This document shows positions 40,153 to 48,634 of a stretch of DNA of 64,000 nt, piece after piece. Position numbers and translations under genes: made by a program. The stretch's first letter is position 1; the number at the start of each line of letters is the position of its first letter. The stretch lies in assembly GCA_022826725.1 (NCBI GenBank), contig JAJDUF010000007.1:62001-126000 (forward strand). Reading direction: 5' to 3'. The notes beneath the pieces are model-generated. The model had not been told where the DNA came from. It did not search any database and saw nothing but the letters and a program-made list of their open reading frames with translations. Origin of the DNA: Chloroflexota bacterium. GTDB lineage: Bacteria > Chloroflexota > UBA11872 > UBA12225 > JAJDUF01.

Positions 40153-42261
40153 TCAGCCGGTGTCCTGACCGGTCAGCAGCCAGGAGCGCAAAAGCTCTGC
40201 CACGCTCCACGCCTGCGCGTAGCACCCGCCGGGCGTGTGTGGCGGGTCCCCGTCAAATATCTCGCTGACCGAGCCTAGTCCGGCCGTGCCGAGGTGCGCG
40301 GCCAGCGGTTCGAGGAGACGGCGCGCTTGTACCCGGTCGCCATACACCGCGAGATGCGAGTCTATGAACGATCCGATCAACCAGGACCAGACGGTGCCCT
40401 GGTGGTAAGCGCCGTCGCGCTGCCACACGTCGCCGGCATAGCGGCCGCGATAGTGGTCATCGCCGGGAGCGAGGCTGCGGAGGCCCATGGGCGTGAGTAA
40501 GTGTTCCGTGACGATTTCCACGACGCGGCGCCGTTGGTCTGCCGTTAGGGGCGTCTCGGGGAGCGCGGTGGCGATGACCTGGTTGGGACGCAAGCTGCCG
40601 TCATCGCCCGCCGGCCCATCCACAACGTCGTAGAGAAACCCTCCAGCCGGGTACCAGAACCGCGCGGCAAAGCTGGCCGCACCCTGGGCGAGCCAGCGGC
40701 GGTATGCCGTGGCGTCGTCCGTGGCGCCGAGAGCAGTAGCCCACTCCGCCATGCGAGTCAGCGCGTGGAGCCAGAGCGCGTTGATCTCGATCGGTTTGCC
40801 AATCCGCGGCGTGACCACCCAATCGCCCACCTTGGCGTCCATCCAGGTGAGCTGCACGCCCGGCTCGCCGGCGTAGAGCAGACCGTCGTCCGGATCAACG
40901 TGGATGTGGTGGCGGGTGCCGCGCAGATGATGGGCGATGATCCGGCGCAGCACCGGATAGAGGTCGGAGAGCAGGCGCTCTCGGTCCAGCGCACCGGACG
41001 CGGCGTCGTCACTGTGGGCCAGCACGCGGGCGATGGCGTGGAAATACCAGAGCGTGGCGTCGGCGGTATTGTATTCGGGAATGTCGCCAGCGTCGGGGAA
41101 GCGGTTGGGCAAGAGACCGTCCTCTACGTGATCCGCGAAGACGCGCAGGATGGCTTCCGCCTCCTGTATGCGCCCGGTGGCCAGCGTGAGGCCCGGCAGC
41201 GCGATCATCGTGTCGCGGCCCCAGTCGGCAAACCATGGGTATCCGGCCAAGACGGTGTCGGCGGTATTCGCCGCGGATGGGGACCCGCGAGCGACGAGGC
41301 ATTGGTCCGCAGCGAGGCAGAGGGCCGCCGCTACGGGATCGGCGGTTGCGTTGATCCCGGCCCGACGGGGTAGGAGGCGCGCACGGGCGCGGGCGCGCGC
41401 GAGGGCGTCGCGGTCACCGGTGGCGGCGCTGGCTGCCGCTGCGCTCTCGTTGGTGAGCATCACCGTCACCGTTTCGCCGGGCGCGAGCGCAACGGCGAAG
41501 TCACCGGGTACGTACAGGTCTTCGAGGTGGTCGAGGCCCCGGTCGCGCTCCACCCGGTAGAGGAAGCGCCAGGACCACTCTTCGCGCCGGGTGAAGTGCG
41601 CGGGACGGTCCAGCCACAGCCAGTAGGGCGGCGCCTCCGGCCAGGCCCGTAGGGTCACGCCCTCTTTCTGCGGCTCGACGACGAATTGCCAGTCGGGATG
41701 GCCTTGCGTGAGCGTGTGGTAGTCGCGGAAGGTGCAGAGAGGGGCCAGGCGGAGCACGATGGGATCGCTCTCCGGCGCCAGCGCATACCGCACGTAGGTT
41801 ATGTCGCGGCCGTGCTCCATCCAGACCGTCCGGGTGAGGCGGCCGCCGGTGAAGCCGTAGGTCCAGGTGGGAATGCCGTCGTAGAGCGCGAAGGCCTCGA
41901 TATGTCGGTGACCGTGCGGGACGATGGTGCCATCGTGATACTCGTGGACGTGCAGGGGGATGGCTGACGCGCCCGCTACCGGCTCGACCGTCACGTCCAA
42001 GGCGGCCACCAAGAGCGTGCGGCCGAGCGGCGGGCGCAAGGCTGCGACGAGCAGGCCGTGGTAGCGGCGGGTGTTGGTGCCGGCGACCGTGCCGCTGGCA
42101 TAGCTGCCGCGGCCGTTCGTCACGAGCCACTCGTGGGTGCTGGCCGGCGCCCAGTCGCGGCAGGTCTCGTCCGGCAAGCGTAGCTGGACGCTGCCGTCGG
42201 CGGCGGCCCGGATGCTCGCTGTCACGTGGCGGCCACGCTCCTTCCCGGCTGTCTTCATCAT
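40153..42261 (-). CDS. Glycogen-debranching-type amylo-alpha-1,6-glucosidase
   Basis: A roughly 702-residue protein. The N-terminal beta domain starts EWLVTNGRGSYASGTVAGTNTRRYHGLLVAAL, the classic GDE-N motif. The C-terminal (alpha/alpha)6 GH133-like domain has FADWGRDTMIALPGLTLATGR, LPNRFPD, YNTADATLWYFHAIARVL, and a late GDVWQRDGAYHQGTVWSWLIGSF. It removes alpha-1,6 branches from glycogen-like glucan. ATG 42261 is chosen, with GTG 42225 (AAGGAG upstream) as an alternative. It is divergent from the ABC exporter across a palindromic site. Confidence 0.9.
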   Translation of the reverse strand: MMKTAGKERGRHVTASIRAAADGSVQLRLPDETCRDWAPASTHEWLVTNGRGSYASGTVAGTNTRRYHGLLVAALRPPLGRTLLVAALDVTVEPVAGASAIPLHVHEYHDGTIVPHGHRHIEAFALYDGIPTWTYGFTGGRLTRTVWMEHGRDITYVRYALAPESDPIVLRLAPLCTFRDYHTLTQGHPDWQFVVEPQKEGVTLRAWPEAPPYWLWLDRPAHFTRREEWSWRFLYRVERDRGLDHLEDLYVPGDFAVALAPGETVTVMLTNESAAAASAATGDRDALARARARARLLPRRAGINATADPVAAALCLAADQCLVARGSPSAANTADTVLAGYPWFADWGRDTMIALPGLTLATGRIQEAEAILRVFADHVEDGLLPNRFPDAGDIPEYNTADATLWYFHAIARVLAHSDDAASGALDRERLLSDLYPVLRRIIAHHLRGTRHHIHVDPDDGLLYAGEPGVQLTWMDAKVGDWVVTPRIGKPIEINALWLHALTRMAEWATALGATDDATAYRRWLAQGAASFAARFWYPAGGFLYDVVDGPAGDDGSLRPNQVIATALPETPLTADQRRRVVEIVTEHLLTPMGLRSLAPGDDHYRGRYAGDVWQRDGAYHQGTVWSWLIGSFIDSHLAVYGDRVQARRLLEPLAAHLGTAGLGSVSEIFDGDPPHTPGGCYAQAWSVAELLRSWLLTGQDTG

Positions 42262-42274
42262 AGATGATGGGAGG

Positions 42275-42290
42275 TTAACGTTGACGTTAA
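42275..42290. promoter_or_regulatory. Palindromic operator candidate
   Basis: TTAACGT-TG-ACGTTAA is a perfect 7-bp inverted repeat spaced by two bases. It overlaps the -35 box of the exporter promoter and lies just upstream of the debranching-enzyme gene, placed to repress either or both. Confidence 0.5.
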
Positions 42291-42309
42291 GTTTCGGCTT
42301 TGATACGAT
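42281..42309 (+). promoter_or_regulatory. Sigma-70-like promoter for the ABC exporter
   Basis: TTGACG (42281-42286), exactly 17 bases, then TACGAT (42304-42309). The start codon at 42342 is about 33 bases downstream with GGGGAG before it. Confidence 0.6.
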
Positions 42310-42341
42310 GGCGAGGATATGAACCGGACTGGGGAGCACAC

Positions 42342-44438
42342 ATGATCGGCGGTGGATCGGCCGGTGGATTGTTCTGGAGTGTCGGGCGGGGTGGTCGCTA
42401 CGACGGGCCGCCGGTGCATTTCGACCGGGAGAACCTGCTCCGCATCATCAGCTACCTGCGTCCCTATGGCTGGCACTGCATCGGCATCTTGATCTGCATT
42501 GCCGCCACGAGTGGGATCGGGGTGGTCCCGCCGCTGCTGATTCGCCAGTTGATTGACGAGGCGCTGCCGGAGCGGGATGCCGTGCTGCTCAACCTGCTCG
42601 TCCTCGGGATGGTGGCCGTGCCGCTCGTGTCCGGGCTGATCGGGGTCGGGCAGAACTACCTGAATATCCTGGTCGGTCAGGCCATCATGTTCGACCTGCG
42701 CCAGCAGTTGTTCGCGCATATGCAGCGCATGAGCCTGCGCTTTTACACGGTGACGCCGACGGGGCAGATCATGTCCCGCGTGAACAACGACGTAGCCGGT
42801 GTGCAGGGGGCGATGACCGGCACCCTGACGAGTATTACGACGAACGTCATCAGCGTTATCGTCACGGTCGTGGTGATGTTCGGCTTGGAGTGGCGGCTGG
42901 CGCTGGTGGCGACGGTGCTCGTGCCCATCTTTATCTACCCGGCGCGGCGCGTGGGCATGTTTCGGCGCGATGTGTCGCGCCGGACACAGGAACAGCAAGC
43001 GGGCGTGACCGCCTTCCTCCAAGAGCGCCTGAACATCAGCGGCTACGTGCTCACGCGCATCTTTGGCCGTCAGGGCGACGAGCGCGAGCGGTTCCAGACG
43101 CTCAACCGCGACTTGATGAGCCTGCAAATCCGGTCGGCGATGGTGGGGCGCTGGTTCTTCATGTTTGTCGGCGTGGTCGGGGCCGTCGGGCCGGCGCTCA
43201 TCTTCTGGTACGGCGGGCATCTCGTGCTCGACGCCGAACTGGAGTTGGGCACTATTGTGGCGATGGTGGCGCTGCTCAATAACCTGTATCGGCCGGCCGG
43301 TCAGCTCGCCAATATCTACGTTGAGCTACAGGCAGCGATGGCCGTTTTCGAGCGCATCTTCGAGTACCTGGACATGACGCCGGAGGTGCGCGACAAGCCG
43401 GGCGCCGCCGTACTGGGACCGGCGCAGGGACAGGTGCGCTTCGAGCGGGTCAGCTTTACGTATCCGCCGCCACCGCCCGGCGGGCTGATTGATCCGGGAC
43501 TGCCGCCCTCGCCGCGGATGGATCGCATCGGTCGCGGCGGGGGCGGGATGGGCGGCGCTTGGGGCGGCGGCGGTAGCGGTGGCTATGGCGAGGCTTGGAC
43601 TGGTTCTGGCGGTGCAGCCGGTGGTCGGCGCCGGCGCGATGGCGGCGCTGATGGCGCTGCGCTGACAGAGCGGGTGGACGCGGCCGCTACGGAATCGCCG
43701 CGCCGGCGCGAGGCCGTGATTGACGTCTCCTTTACTATTGAGCCGGGTCAACTGGTCGCGCTCGTCGGGCCGAGCGGCGCCGGCAAAACGACGCTCACCT
43801 ACCTGGTGCCGCGCTTCTACGACCCGGACGAGGGCAGTGTCTTCTTGGACGGTCACGACCTGCGGGACGTGACGCAGGAATCGCTGGCGCAGCAGTTCGG
43901 CATCGTGATGCAGGAAACCTTCCTCTTCCACGCCTCGGTGCGGGAGAACCTGTTGTACGCGCGACCCGCGGCCACCGAGGCCGAGATGATTGCGGCGGCA
44001 CAGGCCGCGGCGATTCACGATTTCGTTGCCGGTCTGCCGGAGGGCTATGACACCGTGGTCGGTGAGCGTGGCTTCCGCCTCTCCGGCGGCGAGCGCCAGC
44101 GGGTCTCCATTGCCCGCGCGATTCTGAAGGACCCGCGCATACTCATCTTGGACGAGGCCACCAGTTCGCTGGACTCTACGTCGGAGGCGCTGATCCAGGC
44201 GGCGCTCGAACCGCTGATGAAGGGCCGCACGAGCATTGTCATCGCCCACCGCCTTTCGACGATCCTGGCTGCCGACAAGATTCTGGTGCTCGATAAGGGG
44301 CGCCTGGTCGAGCATGGGAGTCACGAGGACCTGCTCGCCAAGGGTGGCCTGTATGCCGAGCTGTATCGCATCCAGTTCCGGGGCCGGCATCGCGAGCGGG
44401 CTGCGCTTGGCTCGATGGCACCGGTGGCTGGGGGGTAG
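42342..44438 (+). CDS. ABC exporter, fused membrane and ATPase domains
   Basis: A 698-residue half-transporter. Six membrane helices lie in residues about 40-315 (PYGWHCIGILICIAATSGIG; FYTVTPTGQIMSRVNNDV). The ATPase has Walker A GPSGAGKT near 476, signature LSGGERQR near 580, Walker B ILILDEATSSLDS near 600 and IVIAHRLSTI. Between the A-loop strand (VRFERVSFTYPPPPPGG) and the following strand is an insertion of roughly 80 residues, Gly/Ser-rich (GRGGGGMGGAWGGGGSGGYG), inside the ATPase domain. It would export a lipid, peptide or drug as a dimer. GGGGAG precedes ATG 42342. Confidence 0.92.
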   Translation: MIGGGSAGGLFWSVGRGGRYDGPPVHFDRENLLRIISYLRPYGWHCIGILICIAATSGIGVVPPLLIRQLIDEALPERDAVLLNLLVLGMVAVPLVSGLIGVGQNYLNILVGQAIMFDLRQQLFAHMQRMSLRFYTVTPTGQIMSRVNNDVAGVQGAMTGTLTSITTNVISVIVTVVVMFGLEWRLALVATVLVPIFIYPARRVGMFRRDVSRRTQEQQAGVTAFLQERLNISGYVLTRIFGRQGDERERFQTLNRDLMSLQIRSAMVGRWFFMFVGVVGAVGPALIFWYGGHLVLDAELELGTIVAMVALLNNLYRPAGQLANIYVELQAAMAVFERIFEYLDMTPEVRDKPGAAVLGPAQGQVRFERVSFTYPPPPPGGLIDPGLPPSPRMDRIGRGGGGMGGAWGGGGSGGYGEAWTGSGGAAGGRRRRDGGADGAALTERVDAAATESPRRREAVIDVSFTIEPGQLVALVGPSGAGKTTLTYLVPRFYDPDEGSVFLDGHDLRDVTQESLAQQFGIVMQETFLFHASVRENLLYARPAATEAEMIAAAQAAAIHDFVAGLPEGYDTVVGERGFRLSGGERQRVSIARAILKDPRILILDEATSSLDSTSEALIQAALEPLMKGRTSIVIAHRLSTILAADKILVLDKGRLVEHGSHEDLLAKGGLYAELYRIQFRGRHRERAALGSMAPVAGG

Positions 44439-44440
44439 CG

Positions 44441-44935
44441 ATGAGCGCACAATCTTGGCGAGATCGGGTGACGCTCGGCGGGGTGTGGCTGGCGCTGGCC
44501 GCGGCTATCGTAGCCTGTCTGTTCCTCATTTGGTGGCCCGATTTCTATACCGGGACCGTCACCGAGCTTGGGGCCGACGGCACGCGTCGTGCGTTCACGC
44601 AAAGCATCTCATTGATCGAGGAGAACGGCCCGCAGATCATCGCTGTGCTGCTGGTGCCGGTGGCGTTGGCGCTGATCGCGCTCGGGATCGTCTTCATGCG
44701 TGCCCAGTGGCGCTGGGCACGCTGGCTGCTGTGGGGCGTGACGCTGCTCGCGTGGGTGTTCTCGGTGCTGGGATCATTCACGGTGGGGCTGTTTTACCTG
44801 CCGGCCGCCGCCCTCCTGCTCCTGGCCGCGCTCGTCATGCCGCCCGCCAGCACCCCAGTGGAGGAGCCGACGGAGGCGCCGGCAGCGGCGTGGCGCCGGG
44901 AGCGGCGCCCAGGGCGAACGGGTGGGCGGGAGTAG
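44441..44935 (+). CDS. Small membrane protein downstream of the ABC exporter
   Basis: 164 residues with three hydrophobic segments (VWLALAAAIVACLFLIWW; IIAVLLVPVALALIALGIVFM; LLWGVTLLAWVFSVLGSFTVGLFYL plus LLLLAALVM) and a charged Arg-rich tail. It starts two bases after the exporter stop, so it is cotranscribed and probably translationally coupled. No family is recognised; an accessory role with the exporter is inferred from position alone. Confidence 0.75.
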   Translation: MSAQSWRDRVTLGGVWLALAAAIVACLFLIWWPDFYTGTVTELGADGTRRAFTQSISLIEENGPQIIAVLLVPVALALIALGIVFMRAQWRWARWLLWGVTLLAWVFSVLGSFTVGLFYLPAAALLLLAALVMPPASTPVEEPTEAPAAAWRRERRPGRTGGRE

Positions 44936-44949
44936 GGGGTGGGTATTGG

Positions 44950-45182
44950 ACCTAACCCCCGACCCCTTCCCTCTAGGGAAGGGGAGTCCACGCGGCAACA
45001 GGCCGCTGTGAGGAAGGGGGTGTTTCCCTCACCCCGTCCCTCTCCCAGGGGGAGAGGGAGTGGATTCCGCCGCAATGACGGGAGTGGCCAGCCATCAATC
45101 TGTCGGCAGCAGGAGAAACCTACCCCTGTGAGGAGTCGTGGCCCCCACCCTAGCCCTCCCCCGTGGCAACGGGGGAGGGAAC
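44950..45182. repeat. Families D, C and E hairpins in a row
   Basis: Gap 44936-45233 is filled with repeats: family D (CCTAACCCCCGACCCCTTCC, 44950-44989), family C (CCTCACCCCGTCCCTCTCCC, 45027-45060), a degenerate CCCGC hairpin and family E (CCTCCCCCGTGGCAACGGGG, 45149-45182). No gene is seen. Confidence 0.8.
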
Positions 45183-45233
45183 TCTGCAGGCCTGTGCCGC
45201 CGTCCACCCATCGCCATAGGGTGGCCGAATGCC

Positions 45234-45662
45234 CTACGCCAGATAATGCAGCATTAGGTAGACGATCCAGCCGGTAGCGACGACGTAGAGCCACATGGGT
45301 AGGGTGATCCGGGCGAGGCGGCGATGACGGGTGAAGCTGCGGCGGAGGGCGAGTGCGATGGTGACCAGGACGAGCGGCCCCACGATAACCGCCAGGACCA
45401 TGTGTGAGCCTAAGATGCCGAGGTAGGCGACGCGGACGAGGCCCTCGCCGGCGAACAGCTTGGTCTCGAAGAGCAGGGCGCGGGTCACGTACACGACGAG
45501 AAAGAGCGCCGCGAACACCGTGGCGGTAATCATGCAGCGTTGGTGATACGCGACCTGCTGGCGGCGGATGAAGTAGAAGCCGGTGAGCAGGAAGATGCCA
45601 CTGATGCCGATGAGGATGGCATTGAGCAGCGGCAGCCAGGTTGGCCAGAAGTCGGTAGTCAT
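45234..45662 (-). CDS. DUF420 membrane protein
   Basis: 142 residues with four membrane segments: WLPLLNAILIGISGIFLLTGFYFI, TATVFAALFLVVYVTRALLF, LGILGSHMVLAVIVGPLVLVTIAL, and PMWLYVVATGWIVYLML. HQRCM after the first segment and the SHMVLA and RHRRLARITLPMWLYVVATGWIVY segments are DUF420 (YozB/CtaM-like) hallmarks, with the conserved His residues implicated in cytochrome oxidase biogenesis. Start ATG 45662. A membrane cytochrome c gene is nearby. Confidence 0.88.
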   Translation of the reverse strand: MTTDFWPTWLPLLNAILIGISGIFLLTGFYFIRRQQVAYHQRCMITATVFAALFLVVYVTRALLFETKLFAGEGLVRVAYLGILGSHMVLAVIVGPLVLVTIALALRRSFTRHRRLARITLPMWLYVVATGWIVYLMLHYLA

Positions 45663-45676
45663 CGGTCGTTCCGCGC

Positions 45677-46486
45677 TTACGGCTTGGTCGCCTTGAGCGA
45701 GAAGGTGAGCGGCAGGAGCGGCTCCTGTCCCGGCAGCCGCCACCAGCCGTCGGCGCCTTGCTCCAGGCCCGGCAGGCATTGCCAGCCCGCAAACGGGAAC
45801 TCGTGGAGATACTCCAGGCGCAGCCCTTGGGTTGTGAGGGCGCTCACGATGTCGCCCAGCGGATGCTGCCACTCGTAGTGAACGTTGTGGACGGTCGCGG
45901 CTTGCGGTGCGGCATAGGAGCCTGATGATTCCCAGCGCGTTGGCTCGGGATCGAAGTACGGGGAGGCAAGCTGCGGCGTTGGTGCTGCTGCCGCGGTGTC
46001 ACCAAAGGTATTGGCGAACGGATGCTGCTCACGAATATAGAAGGTGCCGCCGGGCCGCAGGAAGTGGGCGACAACCTCGCCCCAGCGCCGTATGTCGGGG
46101 AGCCAGCCGAGCACGCCGGCGGACGTAAACACAATATCGAACTGCTCGGTCAATACCTGTGGCAAGTCGTAGAGATTGGCGCAGACGAAACGAGCGGGGA
46201 TCGCCAACTCGGCGCTCAGGGACTGCGCGAGGGCGATGGCTTGGTCCGAGAAGTCCGCGCCGGTGACATGGGCACCGCGTCTTGCCCACGACAGCGTGTC
46301 CATACCGAAGTGGCATTGGAGATGCAGCAGGGACTTACCGGCGACCGGACCTAGCTCGGAAAGCTCAATGGACTTGAGCGAGCACCGGCCGGCCTTGAAG
46401 CCGGCCAGATCGTAGAATGCCGAGTCGCGGTGTAGCGGCACGCGCTCATCCCAGAGCGCGCGATTGGCCGGCAAGTACGAGTCCAT
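45677..46486 (-). CDS. Class I SAM-dependent methyltransferase
   Basis: 269 residues. Rossmann motif I appears as LLHLQCHFGMDTLSWARRGAHVTGADFSDQAIALA, followed by FDIVFTSAGVLGWLPDIRRWGEVVAHFLRPGGTFYIREQHP. This GVL-x-WL-x-D variety is common in small-molecule methyltransferases. The acceptor is unknown. ATG 46486 sits only one base after an AGGAG, so the exact start is uncertain. It is divergent from the cytochrome gene and lies 14 bases before the DUF420 gene in the same direction. Confidence 0.87.
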   Translation of the reverse strand: MDSYLPANRALWDERVPLHRDSAFYDLAGFKAGRCSLKSIELSELGPVAGKSLLHLQCHFGMDTLSWARRGAHVTGADFSDQAIALAQSLSAELAIPARFVCANLYDLPQVLTEQFDIVFTSAGVLGWLPDIRRWGEVVAHFLRPGGTFYIREQHPFANTFGDTAAAAPTPQLASPYFDPEPTRWESSGSYAAPQAATVHNVHYEWQHPLGDIVSALTTQGLRLEYLHEFPFAGWQCLPGLEQGADGWWRLPGQEPLLPLTFSLKATKP

Positions 46487-46632
46487 GCTCCTGCCCACGT
46501 CGTGGTCGGCGTTGTCTCGCGCTAGAGTAGAGTATAGAGGCTCGGCCGGTCGGCACGGACGCTCGGGAGCCTGTAAAATCTCTTTCGGTTCATTGCGGCC
46601 GGACACTATGCAGAGGGAGATAGGGAACAAGC

Positions 46633-47775
46633 ATGATCGGTCCATTCGGCGGCACGGCCGATCTCACCGCGGTGTTCTTCGTGGTGGTGATGGTCGTTGG
46701 CGCCCTCGTGGCGCTGCTTTCCTACGAGTTCTGGGGGCGCGGCGCCTGGTGGTTTGGGCTAGGGCTGGTGGGTACGGCTGCGGTACTGCTGCTCTTCCGG
46801 GCGCTGGCCGGGGGCATGGTCGGCCCGTTCGGCGGCAACTCGGATGCGCTTCTGATCGGCGTCGTGGCCGCGGTGTCCATTGGCCTGGTGTTCCTGCTCC
46901 TAACTCACGAGCTTGACGAGCAGTACGGGCATATCACGTTCTGGGCCGGGGTAGGTCTCATAGCGGCGGCGCTCCTGCTCATCGCCATCGGCCAGTCGGT
47001 CGCGGCGATGCTGGCGTTGGTTGGTGGCGGTGTCATCGTCGCGCTCCTGTTGCAGGTAGCGCCGCGCGTGCTGCTGCACTACGCGCAGTTTCGGTATTGG
47101 GGCCACGGTGCTTGGTGGGGCGGGTTGGCGCTGCTGGTGGCGGCGTTGGTCATGCTCGGCCTGGGACGCACGGCGCCCGCTACCGCGCTCATCCTCGCGG
47201 GGGTGGTGGTCCTGTGGGTGCTGGCGCTGGTGATGCCCCAGATCACGCGCCGCTATACCCAGTGGGAAGAACAGTGGACGGTCACGGGTGAGGCGCTGTC
47301 GGTGCAGGATCGGCGTTTCGAGCGGTCGCGGTACACCACGCTGGCGATGGGAACGCTGGCGCTCGTCGGAGTCGTCGCCTGGGTTGGCGGCGTGCCGGCG
47401 CCACGGGAGGACGCGGCCGAGGTGCAGACGGGGCCGCTGTTCGAGTTCACGGTGGACGACGAGTTGGCGACCCAGGGCCAAGCCATCTTTCTGGAGTATG
47501 GTTGTCAGGCCTGCCACAACGTCGAAAGCCGCACCGGCGGCGTGGGACCCAGCCTGGTCGGCATATTTGCCAAGATGGAGCGATTGGAACGCGGCGAAGA
47601 AGTGCTCGTAGACGAGGAGTACCTCCGGGAATCAATCGTGGACCCGAATGCCAAGATTGTTCGAGGCTACCAGGGCGCGGTGATGATGGGGGGCATCCAA
47701 GCCAATCACGAGGCGATCAGCCAGCCCGAGACCGTGAACGCGCTGGTGGAGTTCATCAAGAGCCTCGCGGATTAG
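46633..47775 (+). CDS. Multi-pass membrane protein with C-terminal cytochrome c
   Basis: 380 residues. Residues 1-200 hold about seven hydrophobic segments with internal similarity (YEFWGRGAWWFGLGLVG and FRYWGHGAWWGGLALLV), followed by a soluble loop. One more membrane segment (TLAMGTLALVGVVAWVGGV) and a single c-type heme domain follow: CQACH near 291-295, GGVGPSLVGI, and a probable Met ligand in GAVMMGG near 350. It likely passes electrons at the outer face of the membrane. ATG 46633 follows GGGAGATAGGG. Confidence 0.85.
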   Translation: MIGPFGGTADLTAVFFVVVMVVGALVALLSYEFWGRGAWWFGLGLVGTAAVLLLFRALAGGMVGPFGGNSDALLIGVVAAVSIGLVFLLLTHELDEQYGHITFWAGVGLIAAALLLIAIGQSVAAMLALVGGGVIVALLLQVAPRVLLHYAQFRYWGHGAWWGGLALLVAALVMLGLGRTAPATALILAGVVVLWVLALVMPQITRRYTQWEEQWTVTGEALSVQDRRFERSRYTTLAMGTLALVGVVAWVGGVPAPREDAAEVQTGPLFEFTVDDELATQGQAIFLEYGCQACHNVESRTGGVGPSLVGIFAKMERLERGEEVLVDEEYLRESIVDPNAKIVRGYQGAVMMGGIQANHEAISQPETVNALVEFIKSLAD

Positions 47776-47776
47776 C

Positions 47777-47816
47777 TCCTCACCCCCGGCCCTGCTCCAC
47801 AAGTGGAGAGGGGAGA
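47777..47816. repeat. Family A hairpin repeat
   Basis: CTCACCCCCGGCCCTGCTCCAC-AA-GTGGAGAGGGG. It lies right after the cytochrome stop codon. Confidence 0.8.
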
Positions 47817-47878
47817 TCGCTTGGCGCAGCGCGGCTGCCATGTACCATCCTGTGACTATGTGAGAGCAGGGACGCGCA

Positions 47879-48523
47879 GTGGATATTGACGACGTAAGCA
47901 ACCTGTGGCTGGCTGAGGAGCTACACCGGCAAGGTGGCGTGCAGTTCGGTGACTTCACCTTGGGTCGCAGCACTCGGCACTCGCCCATCTACATTGATGT
48001 GAAGGTGCTGCTGCGGGTGCCGCAGGTGCTCCGTCGCGCGGCCGAGCTGATTGTGCAGGAGACGCAGGCGGAGTTAGGACGGCGGCGCGGGCGGTTCGTG
48101 CCTTTCGATCTGGTGGCCGGCGTGCCCTTTGGCGGTCTCCACCTGGCGACGGCGTTCGCCATTCAGAGCGATACGCCCATGATCTATGCGATCCCGCACC
48201 ACGATGGCAGCCGGGAACGGGTGCTGGAGGGGCACTACCGGCCGGGCCAGCAGGTGCTCATCGTTGACGACCTGATGACGACCGGCGGGAGCTTCCTCGA
48301 AACGCAGCGGGTGCTCACGGAGGCGGGCCTGCGCGTGCGAGACGCCATTGTGCTGGTGGATCGCGATCAGGGCGGGGCCGAACGCTTGCGGCGACATGGG
48401 ATACAGCTGGTTTCGATCCTGCGGTTGCCGGTCATGCTTACGTACTACATGTCGCAGGGCTACATTTCCGAGGACCAGTACCAGCGCAGTATGGAGTACG
48501 TGCGGACGCACCGTGCGGACTAG
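47879..48523 (+). CDS. pyrE: Orotate phosphoribosyltransferase
   Basis: A 214-residue type I phosphoribosyltransferase. It converts orotate plus PRPP to OMP in pyrimidine synthesis. Seen: GDFTLGRSTRHSPIYIDVKVLL at the N-terminus, the orotate-site VAGVPFGGLHLATAFA, the catalytic loop region HHDGSRERVLEGHY, and the PRPP motif VLIVDDLMTTGGSFLET. GTG 47879 is the start, with GAGCAGGG upstream. No other pyr genes are near. Confidence 0.92.
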   Translation: MDIDDVSNLWLAEELHRQGGVQFGDFTLGRSTRHSPIYIDVKVLLRVPQVLRRAAELIVQETQAELGRRRGRFVPFDLVAGVPFGGLHLATAFAIQSDTPMIYAIPHHDGSRERVLEGHYRPGQQVLIVDDLMTTGGSFLETQRVLTEAGLRVRDAIVLVDRDQGGAERLRRHGIQLVSILRLPVMLTYYMSQGYISEDQYQRSMEYVRTHRAD

Positions 48524-48634
48524 GGCTTGGGGCTGCGGATGGCGCCACGGTAGCGCAAGCCGCAAGGTGGTGGAGGTGGAGCGTGGACCGGTCCGGTGAG
48601 GAATGTCCTCGCCAGACCGGGGGCAGTGTGACCT

